The notes beneath the pieces were generated by a model that ran no database searches, was not told where the DNA came from, and saw only the letters and a program-made list of their open reading frames with translations. Below, piece after piece: positions 32,460 to 43,519 of a stretch of DNA of 64,000 nt. How positions within the stretch are numbered: the stretch's first letter is position 1; each line of letters begins with the position of its first letter. Origin of the DNA: Timema cristinae (lineage: Eukaryota > Arthropoda > Insecta > Phasmatodea > Timematidae); assembly GCA_039000515.1 (NCBI GenBank), contig JBCFYV010000012.1, positions 36,388,387 through 36,452,386 of the forward strand. Reading direction: 5' to 3'. The position numbers were made by a program, and so were the translations under genes.

Positions 32460-33550
32460 AAAACTATATGCGCAACCTATGTGATATAAAAAATAACTTT
32501 ATAATTGTAAAGTTGTATTGTTCTGTTAATATTGTAAATCTTTTATTTGAAATATATATTCTTATGAAAACAATAATGTCTTACGTATATAAGCTAATTT
32601 ATATACTTTTTAGTTCTGGTATTTGAAAGTGAATTTGATTCTTATGCTCTTTTGTGGACAAAAATGTTTCTCTTTGCTCATTTTTTTCTGAAAACGTTTT
32701 ACTAGTTCCTAATGCCATGGAGTAAATAACAGTGTATATTATTTAATTTATAATCTTTGGGGCAATTTTTTTACAACATTATATAAACCCATTATATCGT
32801 TTCACAAATCTTACGAGTTTTTAGTAAATATCTATTTATCTTCTATGGTCTATTTTAAGATAGAAGAGGGAGAAAGTCTGTGGGTTGCAGTGTATTATTT
32901 ATTTATTTATTTTGATAAAATAACTTTTCGGGTAGACAGACTAAGGCAATGAGACATATATCTAAAGTGTGTCATGAATTTTTGTCACAAAATTTCCAGT
33001 TATTGGTAAAATCCTTTAATTTTCCGTCTAAGTAGGTTTTATGGTTATTAATGCTTCAAAAATTAGATAAAACTCGCTTTCCGGAAACATCAAAAATTTA
33101 AAAGTCTTTTTTCAGTTTTTTTTTTATTTACTTATGTTTTTTTATTACTTTGACTCATTTGATTTAGTTCCAGGTTTAGTTCATATTTTATAGCCATTTC
33201 AATGGACAAATTACTATCATTTTTATTTGTTTCTTCTTCTACTATACCTTCGTTTGTTGTCGATGACGATATGTCACCGAAGAATTTGTTTATTAAGTTT
33301 TCAGTGAAAGAATAAAACGTAGTTTTTTTTAACAGAAGGGAATATTTTATTCTTTGATTTTGGAGCTACATGAGTCGGGTAGTATTTTTCTTCTTTCGTC
33401 ATTTTTCAATTATTTTTAAAAGAACTTCATACATTTCTTCTACCAAATGGCTATTTGTAGCTATAATTTGTTTCACTAAAAACAATTAAAAACAATTTAT
33501 CCTTAATCAGTGTCACATCTCTGTGACTTAACACTTCTACAACCACTTTT
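32460..33550. other. AT-rich, no gene seen
   Basis: AT-rich. T-runs and A-runs are frequent. No gene or assignable repeat. Confidence 0.4.
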
Positions 33551-33748
33551 TGAGATGAAATGAAGGACCTACAGTTTAACGAGGAATCCGAACCACGGTG
33601 GAGGCCTGGCATTCCCCACATTCACAAGATATCTTGTCAGAGGTGAAGGAAGGGTTTGGAAATTAGATAAATCTGTGCCGGGACCGAGGATTGAACCCCG
33701 GCCGCCAGCATAGAAGTCTGACACCTTACCCCTAGACCACAGGTCACC
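33551..33748 (-). repeat. SINE-2 copy lacking the shared tail
   Basis: Complement of 'gatgaaatgaaggacctaca' through B box 'gaggattgaaccccggcc' to head 'cctagaccacaggtcacc'. The last ~70 bp (on its own strand), including the common SINE-1/SINE-2 tail, are absent, so it was deleted after insertion or retrotransposed with internal priming. Confidence 0.9.
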
Positions 33749-33754
33749 GTTTAT

Positions 33755-34110
33755 ATACTAATAATATAAAGAGGAAAGATTTGATTTTTTGTTTGTATTG
33801 GATAAAATCAAAAACTACTGGACCGATTTTAAAAATTCTTTCACCAATATAAAGCTACATTATCAGCGAGAAACATAGGCTATATTTTATTTTGAAAATT
33901 TAATTTATTCCTTCTAAAAATGTCGATAGTATATTATATAGTCGTTGGAAAAAAAAGGATTTTGAAGGGAAAGTGGGGTTGGTGATGGGGGCGGGCGGTT
34001 AGGGGTGAGTAAAGAGGAATGAGATGATGATAATAGGAGGGAGGATAAAAAGAGGGAGGGGCTATATAGTGATGGTAGGTCTGTATTTTCAAAAAAATAA
34101 GTAAAAAAAA
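33755..34110 (+). repeat. dispersed repeat fragment, then a purine-rich tract
   Basis: 33765-33905 begins 'actaataatataaagaggaa' and continues 'aaactactggaccgatttt', 'ctacattatcagcgagaaac', 'ataggctatattttatttt'. This string order is common among dispersed repeats of invertebrates, but I cannot give its class with certainty. From about 33950 to 34075 the plus strand is strongly purine-rich with several GGG runs. Confidence 0.45.
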
Positions 34111-34232
34111 GTTTTGTTTTTATATTGACATGGATGATTTGAAGATTTGTTTTACAGGATTCTTTACAATATTTTTTACTGGGAAGGGGCTAGTAATTAA
34201 TATTTTCACTAATTTGACGTATTTATCTTACA

Positions 34233-34440
34233 CTTTTTTAACTGACTGATTATATCAGCACACGATTATGAGAAAACCTAAATCTAAAGCAGACAAAACA
34301 CCCAGCCCTCAGCAGTTAATTCATCAACAATGATCCAAATATTAAGCTATGTCAGGAATTGAACCCAGTACCCTTAGCTCAGTAGATATAAACTCTACTG
34401 ACTTAGCTAAGGTGTCGTCGGACTGTTACAATGTTGAGTG
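34233..34440 (-). repeat. SINE-3 copy with recognisable head
   Basis: On minus: 'acaccttagctaagtcagta' (A box region), 'tactgggttcaattcctgac' (B box), 'tgatgaattaactgctgagg', 'tttagatttaggttttctca' and 'ctgatataatcagtcagtt'. It is collinear with the copies at 5283 and 22262. Confidence 0.8.
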
Positions 34441-34789
34441 CTACTGTCCTCCAAAATTGACTCAATCTGCGTAAATTAAAAGCGAATGGTTTATTGTATC
34501 AACATGACTAATCCATATAACTGCAGGTATCCCTCTAGACACGGTTTTTAGTCGTCCTTCAGTAGTGACACGTGGCATGGTACCCCGTATAGTTGAACTG
34601 GCCAACACGCCAAACAAAATCCTATAGTAAAAAAAGCGAGAAAATGCGTGTGGGCCTATAAATCTATTTTAGGCCATTTTTATAACAAATTAATTTCAAA
34701 TTTACTGGGGTCCGTACAATTTTTCCCTGGAAGTCGAGGAATAAAAAATTCAAAGATTCGCGGAAATTTCATCACGGGAATTTCTGAGC

Positions 34790-34975
34790 AAGAAGCTTTA
34801 TTCGAGATAAGAATCCTGGTTGGGAGTATTGAATTAGTTTTTATCCCCCTAAATAATTTACCACTCTCCCTATATGCTAATAGAAGTGCATTTTATATAA
34901 ATTATAACATCCTCATGCTTAGCTAAATATTTTAAATATGCGAATATCCTGGGAAGCATAAAATAAAATATTCTA
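34790..34975 (+). repeat. SINE-1b fragment, diverged
   Basis: 'gagataagaatcctggttgg', 'gtttttatccccctaaataa', 'tttaccactctccctatatg', 'ataacatcctcatgcttagc'. The head and terminal tail are poorly preserved. Confidence 0.45.
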
Positions 34976-35109
34976 TTTTTTTGTTGTAAAATCTACTAAT
35001 GAATTTAATAGTCATTAGTATAATCAGCTCACAATAACTTTGTCCTTTTTCCCTAGTTTATATAGTTTCATATTCACCAGATTGCAAAATATATTATGTA
35101 TATTTAAAA

Positions 35110-35724
35110 AATGGTGTAACGTGGCTTCACTCACCAAAGCAACAGTGTGGCCCTATATATTCGCTATGGAAATGGTGTAACGTGGCTTCACTCACCAAAG
35201 CGACCGTGTGGCTCTATATATTCGCTATGGAAATGGTGTAACGTGGCTTCACTCACCAAAGCAACAGTGTGGCCCTATATATTCGCTATGGAAATGGTGT
35301 AACGTGGCTTCACTCACCAAAGCGACAGTGTGGCCCTATATATTCGCTATGGAAATGGTGTAACGTGGCTTCACTCACCAAAGCAACAGTGTGGCCCTAT
35401 ATATTCGATATGGAAATGGTGTAACGTGGCTTCACTCACCAAAGCAACAGTGTGGCCCTATATATTCGATATGGAAATGGTGTAACGTGGCTTCACTCAC
35501 CAAAGCAACAGTGTGGCCCTATATATTTGCTATGGAAATGGTGTAACGTGGCTTCACTCACCAAAGCGACAGTGTGGCTCTATATATTCGCTATGGAAAT
35601 GGTGTAACGTGGCTTCACTCACCAAAGCAACAGTGTGGCCCTATATATTCGCTATGGAAATGGTGTAACGTTGCTTCACTCACCAAAGCGACAGTGTGGC
35701 CCTATATATTCGCTATGGAAATGG
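35110..35724 (+). repeat. 61-bp satellite, ten units
   Basis: Ten head-to-tail units starting at AATGGTGTAACGTGGC and ending TTCGCTATGGA, each 61 bp, nearly identical, from 35110 to 35719 with a few extra bases of an eleventh. A variable site reads caacag or cgaccg/cgacag. Units 1-4 and 7-10 alternate, suggesting growth by dimers, while units 5 and 6 share 'ttcgatat'. Because 61 is not a multiple of three, the open frames of 64-75 codons at the right end are chance readings of the array. Confidence 0.97.
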
Positions 35725-35725
35725 A

Positions 35726-36160
35726 TACTAAACAGTATTTTTTTAAATTATTTTTCATTTGTCGTAAAAAGGTTGAAACTAAGGGAAGCCAACTATTATA
35801 AAAAAAACTTTGGAGTTTTTAATACTTAGTCTCAAACCTTAAAATCAGCTATACTTGTTTTGAAATAATCAATTATTGTTCGACGCCAGACCTACGAGTG
35901 GGTTAAGTCAAGTGGATTTCTAAGTAAGTTTTAATTTTATGGTAGTACTAAGGCCATACATTTCAAAAGATCTTAATCAACCTAAACTTCTTACTTTAAT
36001 AAAAAAAATGTTTTAAGTTATGTCTAGATTCATGATTGTTTTATTGATTATTACAATAATTTTTCGGTAATTTCGCTAAAAGACAAGCATGTAAATTTTA
36101 TTGTAAAAATAATATACATATTTGTGATAAATTTAACCGGAGTCTTGACAATCGAGAAAC
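35726..36160. other. AT-rich, no gene seen
   Basis: AT-rich sequence after the satellite with no recognisable content. Confidence 0.4.
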
Positions 36161-36500
36161 TGGCTCCATGGTGCGGTGCATTTGGCTACAAGCCTAGGGG
36201 TTTTGGGTTCTATTCCCGGATGATCTTTTTGGGTATTTTTCCCTCATGGGGAGTAATCCAAACGGTCACCAGTATTTGGTTAGTTAGGCTTAAGTTAGGT
36301 TAAGACTACCACCGGCTCCACTACCTCATAATCACTATCATCACATCATCTCATTGCGAGTGCGAGGTGTAGACAACCTCCTATGGTGTACCCTGGGCAA
36401 TGTTCTGTGCCAACAGAGCGGCAAATAGTCTACACATAAGGTGACCTAACCTGGATGTCATGTCCCTCCCGGTCATTTATGACATTGGATTTTTTTTAAA
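36160..36500 (+). repeat. candidate SINE-4, tRNA-derived
   Basis: Begins with a tRNA-like head: 'ggctccatggtgcggtgcat' and 'ttggctacaagcctaggggt' carry the A-box region and 'ttttgggttctattcccgg' the B box. Then 'tttccctcatggggagtaat', 'aggttaagactaccaccggc' and 'catgtccctcccggtcattt' lead to an A/T-rich end. A related stretch at 61650-61800 shares 'tactgggtttttatccg' and 'aggatcatctagac'. With only two relatives here the family is tentative. Confidence 0.55.
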
Positions 36501-36582
36501 GAGAGAATTTGGTAATGTTTCACCCTACATTATTATTATTTTGTGGGGAGGGGTTTGCTAGGAGTATCTTTTTTTTTTCTAT

Positions 36583-36807
36583 CACTACATCTTACTACCT
36601 GTTCAGGTCATACGCATTTATGATAATTACACTAATGAGAAAAAAGACGAGTAAGCAAGCATTTTAGAGGTAATCCATGCGCATTTACGTGGGAGGAGAG
36701 AAGGAAACACTTAGGATAAAACACCCTCAGTAGACCCAACTGGAATTTTAACCCAGATTACCCTATTTTCAATAGGACAATCTAATACGAGAGTGACGCC
36801 TTAGAAT
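36583..36807 (-). repeat. SINE-1b copy, split by a hAT element
   Basis: On plus: tail complement 'atcttactacctgttcaggt', 'gataattacactaatgag', 'gcgcatttacgtgggagg', 'taaaacaccctcagtagacc', 'gagagtgacgccttagaa', then it stops abruptly at the hAT terminus. In other copies the sequence here continues 'gaccatgcggccaccgaag'. The first bases after the hAT (46485 onward, 'atcagacaattcggcca') look like that missing head, so the hAT landed inside this SINE. Confidence 0.75.
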
Positions 36808-36959
36808 CAGTGGCGTAATAAGGAAGGAAGCGGTGATTCATACCGGATACCATCGGTCAAACGGTGTCAAAGATATATAATTTTGTAAAAATAATAAGCA
36901 AAAGATTTGAAAATAAGTTAAAAAATATGTTTATAATAAATTAAAAAATAATGCTATTA

Positions 36960-37069
36960 TAAATAATATTATTAATATTATTATTAATATTATTATTAAT
37001 ATTATTATTAATATTATTATATTTTATTATTATTAATATTATTATTATTATTAATATTATTATTATTAA

Positions 37070-37149
<80 letters not shown>
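36960..37149. repeat. (TTA)n / (AATATTATT)n microsatellite at the LINE 3' end
   Basis: Degenerate 'aatattattatt' repeats (36960-37080) pass into pure TTA triplets (37065-37149). On minus this is the TAA-type tail directly after the LINE 3' end 'gattgattgattaataat'. A related AAT/TTA tract sits at the LINE's other end (45740-45810). Confidence 0.9.
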
Positions 37150-37151
<2 letters not shown>

Positions 37152-37341
37152 CAATCAATCATTGTTTATTTAGGATTTAAAAGAAAAATTACATAGATTA
37201 GTTTTTGATACAATCCCGAAGTACCTAAAGGTACATCTTCAGGTCTTGTTAAATAAATATTTAAAAATAGTAAAAATTATAATAATAAAATAATTAAAAA
37301 ACAAAAAGATTTACACATATAACATTTACACTCAAAAATAT

Positions 37342-40306
37342 TTACGTTGTTGTTTGAAGCATGCCTTGAAGTATCCAGTCTTTAATTTTATTTTTTGCTA
37401 TATTTATTTCAGGGATTTCTCGGAGTGTTGGTGGTAGCAAATTAAACAATTTGGGAATGGTACATCTCTGTTCCTGTTTACCATAATAATTGGAGAATTT
37501 GCCGATTGTATACACTTCTTTGTTAGAAATTGAGCGGGGCATAATGGAATGGGTTTTTATTTGCTTGTGTTTGTCGGAATGGTAATATCCTATCAAGAGG
37601 CTGTACTCATATAATTGGTTAAGAAGTAGAATTTTATGTTGAATGTATGTCTGTTTGTTAGCATTTTTGGTACCAAATATAATTTTCAAGATCTTTTCTT
37701 GTAAATGCGAAATTTTGACTGTGTAACATTCTGTCGTTCCTCCCCAGATGGATATGCCGTAAGATGATATTGATTGAACCAATGATTTATATATTATTAC
37801 TAAAGTTTTGATATCCAAGTACATTCTAAGATGGTAAAAAGCATATGTCAGTTCTTTTAGTTTGTTTTCAAGTTTTTGTATGTGCCTGTCCCATTTATGA
37901 TGTTTGTCAATTATTAGTCCAAGGTAAGTATGACTGTCTGTTGCGTTCAATTTTTCGATACAGTCACAACATGTTTGTGTCCAGTTGTGCAAACAATTAT
38001 AGCTGTGATGTGTAATGTTGACTCTTGCATGGTGCATTTTAGGAGGAGCGATATGTATAACTTTAGTTTTCTTTGCATTTATTACTAGACGATGGTCATG
38101 AGTCCATATTTGTATCTCGTTTTAGTCTTGTTGCAAGTTGTATTCTGCTATTTGGAGGTTTTCGTGAATAGTCAGTACTGCGGTGTGTGCGTATAGGTAG
38201 ATGTGTCCATGCTTTACTTGTCTTGTGATAGTATTGACGTAAATTAGATACAAAATAGGTCCTAGTATTGAGCCTTGTGGTACTCCCATATTTGTCACTT
38301 TGGTTTCAATTTTTTGAGTGCTAATTTGTACATAGAAAAGTCTGTTAGTGAGATAGTCCCTAAACCATCTTAAGTACGGTCCACCAATTCCAATAATTTT
38401 TAATGATCTTAATAATGTCAATGTCAAGCGTGTCAAATGCTTTTTTGAAGTCAATAAATAGGGCCAAAACATGTTTATTGTTGTTAAGGGCATTGTTAAT
38501 TCTATCAGAAAAATGTTCTAAAAGGTTTTTAGCGCTTTTGTGTTTTTGAAATCCATATTGCCTTGGGTTTATTATATTGAATTTATTTAAATAGTTTGTC
38601 AATTTGTTAGCCATGTATCTTTCTAATATCTTCTCAAAAGTTGGTAGTATTGCTATGGGTCTGTAATTACCGTAGTCTAAATGGCTCCCACCTTTGTAAA
38701 TGGGTCTAATAAGAGAGCATTTCATTTGGTTGGGAAATGTGCCAGTTTCTATTGAGGTATTTATTATATCTACTAGTGCCGGAATTAAATTTGGTCCTAT
38801 TTTTCGTATTTCCATCATTGTAATGTTATCATAGCCTGGTGATTTGTTTGGTTTTAATGAAGAGATAATTTTATTAATTTCTGTACAGGTAGTTTTAGGA
38901 ATGAACAATGAAGTGTTGGCTATTGTCTTTTCCATTTGTGTAAGTAGTTTTATATCACATTTATGCAATATTTCAATTATTCCATTGTCAAAAGAAAATG
39001 CAAAATTGTTACACACAGTTTTCAGGTTCTCTGTTTTAAATGTGTGCGTAAGCTCTTCATCTAGGTTATTTTTGCTATGTTTACCTATCACTTTGTTTAC
39101 TTCACGCCACGTGTTTTTCATGTTACCTTTTAAGTCCCTGAATAGTTTCCTATGGTGTTCAATTTTGGCTTTGTTTATAGCTCTTTTTACTTTTTTCCTC
39201 TCTTTTTTATAATCCTGCTCATAAATTATATTGGTTGGATTTGACTTCCATTGACGATAGAGTTTATCTCTGATTTTAATTTTTCCTAAAAGGTAGGCAT
39301 TAATCCAAATTGCGTTGTTGGTATTTTGTTCTGAGATTGGCCAATTTTTTGTACTATATACGTCCTTAAAAGTCAAAATTACTTTGTCATATTTGGTGTT
39401 CAAGTCTAGTAAGTCCGTAGTCAGGTTTCCCCAGTCCACTGCTTTTAGTTTGCTTAACGCAAACTTTCTATTTATTTTAGGTATTTTGTTTGCGGGGGAC
39501 GGTGAGCATTTATTTGGTGTATTTTTATACATTGTTTTCATCGCTGTAGGGTAGTGATCTGACAATTTTATACTAATTATTCCTGGTATTACAGCATAGT
39601 GATCTTTTGAAATACGTATAAACAGGTGGTCAATAACTGATCTAACTAAATTGTTTTTAGAAACTTCTTCCCGAGTGCACTTATTAATTACATTTCTTAG
39701 GCCCTTTTCTGACATCATAGTTTCATATCTAGTATGGACTGGATTATATTTTTCTTTTATGTTAGTGTTTGTGTCACCTGCTACAATGAGGTTTTCTTTT
39801 CTAGAATAGTGGTCTAAGTTTTCGTCAAGTTCTTGTATAAAGTCACACTTATTACTAACTGGTGGTTTATATAAAGCTATTATATTGTATTTTTTATTTT
39901 TATTTGTTATCAGTGTCCCTTGAATGCTTTCAAAGTGTTTTGTATTTTGTGGGTTTAAATGGAAGCTGTGCGCATTCTTTACAAATAAAATTACTCCACC
40001 GCCTCGGGTTTTCTCCCTACAATAATTATAAGAGGTATATCCTTCTATGTTATAAAGATTTGCTTGTTCGTTTGTTATCCACGTTTCAGTAAGTATGATA
40101 ATATCAAAAAAATTAACTACCGTATTTAACAAAAAATAAATTTCACTCCAATTCTTTTTTAGAGATCTGACATTCCACGCGATCACATTCAAGCTATTGT
40201 TATTCGAGTTTTTAAAGTTGTTTTGAAAATTCTCTAAAGTTTTATATTTTCCTGTGTGTATATTAAAATTTGTATCAGTTATCAGTTCGTTAGTGGTGTC
40301 GTCCAT
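37342..40306 (-). pseudogene. LINE ORF2: endonuclease-reverse transcriptase, dead
   Basis: The first 648 codons hold an APE-type endonuclease (NVIAWNVRSL, ILTETWI, GGGVILFVKN, VAGDTNTN, LSDHYPT). They continue into the reverse transcriptase: LKPNKSPGYDNI, IRPIYKGG, NYRPIAILPTFEKILER, RQYGFQKHKSA and FIDFKKAFDTLD. Near 38405 the frame shifts. The continuation has GGPYLRWFRDYLTNR and VPQGSILGPILYLIYVN, then YLYAHTAVL where YADDTAV is expected. One codon is gone and the catalytic Asp pair is lost. An in-frame TAA near 38120 follows, then 231 codons of thumb and C-terminal region (YLGLIIDKHHKWDRHI to INIAKNKIKDWIL). It cannot encode an active enzyme. The jockey superfamily in the broad sense is certain; the exact clade is not. 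Confidence 0.95.
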
Positions 40307-41559
40307 CAGTATTTTGTAACTTATATTAACAAATTTGATCTAGATAAAATACAAATAATTACACAATTTTTTCAATGTCATTATCTTGTTGAATCACAGT
40401 TATGTCAGATGTAGCTATTTTCCTAGCAAGAATTTTTTCAATTTTTTTCCCACACATAACGGTAGCCTCTTTCCCTACCTTTTGATTTTGCCTTCCACAA
40501 CAAGGTCTTTAAGTACTGTGACAAGTTATTGTTGAAAAACAAAGGACTTTTGTCACCATTATTAAATACATCGTCTTTCACTAACTTCCTACCTGACTGT
40601 TATTTTTTGAACGTACAGCTGCCATCACTTCCTCTCTCTTTCGCCTGGAGGCAAAACGAACAATGACTGGGGGTGGGAGACCCCTTTCTCTGTTTGCGCG
40701 AGGGGTAGGTAGGCGGTGGGCAATCTCAATGTCATTGACCTTGAGATCTACCTCTAGTGCTAACGTGACTCAAGTTGGCCCGCCACATTACTGAAAAATT
40801 TTTTTTTGGGTCTAATCGTTTGTGCTCTATTTGTGCTCATATGTGCCCGAATATGAACATTTGTGCTGTGAAACTAGCAAATTTTGAAAATATTTAATGT
40901 GGCGGGCCAACTTGAGCTCAAGCTAGCCCGCCACATATTGAAAAACACAACATAAAAAAATTTATTTAAGTCAATCCATTGTGCTACGTTTGTGCTCATA
41001 TGTGCCGGAAAATGTACTTTTGTGCTCTAAAATTAGGCATACCATATAACATTTAATGTGGCGGGCTAAGTTGAGCCTTCCCTATACCATAACCTGTAGA
41101 AAAATAGAGTTCAAGCTGGCCCGCCACATTTTTAAATATTATTTTAACAAAATTCTGTTTTCACCATTCGTTTAAACTTCGTTTGTGCTCATATGTTCCC
41201 GAAACTTAACATTTGTTCTTTAAAATTAGGCATTCTAGAGACCATTTAATGTGGTGGGCTAACTTGAGCATTCCCTATACAGTAACCTTTAAGTAAACTT
41301 GAGTTCAAGCTGGCCCGCCACATTTTTCAAATGTTAATTTTGTGGTTTCAGTATGGCACTATTTTATAAACACGATTATAATATAACTTAAGCGATGTGA
41401 TAAACATTGTCATAGAAACATATGATATTATTGAGCATCATGATTTCATAAAGAGAATAATGTTCAAGTTATGTCTCCAAAATTTGTTTATTTAAATTTT
41501 TAAGTCTATTCTAGATTGGCATTAGTTTATAAATATTTTCACCATTTCAAAAAGTTTTT

Positions 41560-42870
41560 TCATTAGTCTAGGAAATTATTAGGACACCCCATTCACCTCC
41601 TCTCGCTACCCCCTCCCAATGAATACCATAACCTGATTTTTAAATTCAAAACTTTCCTATGTCTATGATTATTTGGGGTGGCCCTCTTACCACGGTGATG
41701 AATTTGAATTTTCTCCCATGCCAAAATGTAAATTTTCTAATTCTTTTGGAAATATATCAGCTTACCCCCCTTTCCCTCTTCATTTCCCACATTCCCAATT
41801 TGAAATTTTAAGTATTATTTGGTTATCTTATATAGTCTATTTACTTTTCTACCAAATTTCAACTTAACCACATCGATAATAATGTTCTAGATTAGTTGTC
41901 TAAACTTCATAATGTTAGGATGTAATTTGTATGTATGGGAAGATCTATTAACATACACGCAAAATTTCAATTTTCTACCGCTCTCAAAAATTGTTTTTAT
42001 ATGTGGTTTAGGAATTTAAAGGGAACCTGCGCTCCCCATTTTCCACTCCATTTTGAAATTCAATGATTAAGAAAGAACTTTATAAATTCAATCTTCCTAT
42101 ACTATGAGTAGTAGGCCTAATTTATTCTTATAATTTTGGAAACTCTACTCCCTTTAATATCTCTCTACCTCATTTCTCTAACTCCCTCTTATGAATCCCA
42201 AATTATAAGATTTATTTGGTTATCTAAAGTTGTACTTCCACCTGCCTCCCAAATTTAAATTTTCTACCATACCTAAAAGTGTTGTACGACCCTTACCACT
42301 TTATTTCCTGGATTCCAATTATAAATGTTACAATTTAAATACTTCATACTTAATTGGAGTGGTATCTTTACAGGCCTGCTGAATATCAATTTTCTACCAT
42401 ATTTAGAAGTAGTTTCTTCTAATAGTTTTTTAAATTTAGAACCCCTTCAATCCCAATTGTCCTATTCATTTTGAGAAGTTTCAAATTCTAAGATTAATTT
42501 GGTTATTTGGAATGTTCTCTTTAACTTAACTCAAAAGTTTATTTTGGCTATAGATCCCCACATCTCATTTTCCCAGAATTCCGTTTTAAAATCTAAAATT
42601 ACGATTTTTTTAAATTTGGGGTGATCCTTATAACTGCTTTGTGAATTTGAGTTTTCTACCACATACTGAAATAGTTAAGTGTATTATTTTTGGAAATGTT
42701 GATTCTCCCCCCTCCTCCTCCATCTACCCCTCTTCTCTATTTAAACCCCCAATTCTAAATATCATATTTTAAGATTTATTTGGCTATTTTGAGGTTATAA
42801 TCCATTAGTCCATCACACCTAAAAAATTTTTTAAATCGTATACCCCTTTTCCTCAATTTCCTGAGGTCCC
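41560..42870 (+). repeat. diverged tandem repeats in the foldback spacer
   Basis: A recurring order 'gaatttgaattttct(a)cca', then 'aaaagtgtt', 'ccc...tttcc', 'ccaattctaaa' and 'taagatttatttggttatc' appears at least five times, near 41690, 42235, 42370, 42640 and 42760. Spacing is irregular and individual copies are much altered. C-runs and T-runs strongly favour pyrimidines on plus. No coding function is visible. Confidence 0.55.
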
Positions 42871-43456
42871 AATCAAAAATTTGAAATGTTCAGACTGCAA
42901 AAGAGAAATTAGCTTGATTTGCAGTTTGTAGAGGAATGATGTGTGTGACAGATAAGATATATCTTGTATTTTAAAAATTAGCTAGGTTCACCCTTAAGTA
43001 GATATTTTATCAACTTTTACACTATGATTAAAATGCGTTGTGAATATTATTTGTTTTTTCAGCTTTTGAGATTGGAGCTATTTATCATCGGTTTTTAATA
43101 AACCCAAAATGTGTTTTAAATGTTTATCAAATTTTTCTTAAATAGTTTATTATAGGATTGTGTTAAAAAAATTAACAAAGTAAAATATTAAAAATAGATT
43201 CGTTTTGAAACATTATCACAAGCCTAAAATAAATTACTCGATTCAGATCTGATCTTACTCCTTAGAAAACCATTTGATCCAATTTTTACAAGCAGATGAT
43301 TCGACAAGGTTTCTATTAGATAAAAAAAGATTTAGCATTAGGTTCGGATTAGATTCTAATTTTTTTTTAAACATAAGATACGATTCAGATTCTAGTAAAT
43401 TAGCCAGGATTTGGATTCGAGTAGAAATTTAAAATGATGGATTCACACATGTTAGA

Positions 43457-43519
43457 TTATAATAATAATAATAATAATAATAATAAAATAATTATTATTA
43501 TTATTATTATTATTATTAC
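43457..43519. repeat. (TAA)n-(TTA)n hairpin microsatellite
   Basis: About ten TAA triplets are followed immediately by about ten TTA triplets, forming a perfect short-loop hairpin. It lies inside the foldback between spacer and right arm. Confidence 0.9.

Noticed and set aside
35110..35724. CRISPR-like array
   Set aside because: Units are contiguous 61-bp copies without unique spacers, in a eukaryotic context.
35574..35829. Frames of 64-75 codons at the end of the satellite
   Set aside because: Period 61 is read in rotating frames, giving repetitive peptides. No evidence of translation.
38844..39212. Plus-strand 122-codon hydrophobic frame, with others at 39315 and 39862
   Set aside because: Shadows on the opposite strand of the LINE ORF2 coding region.
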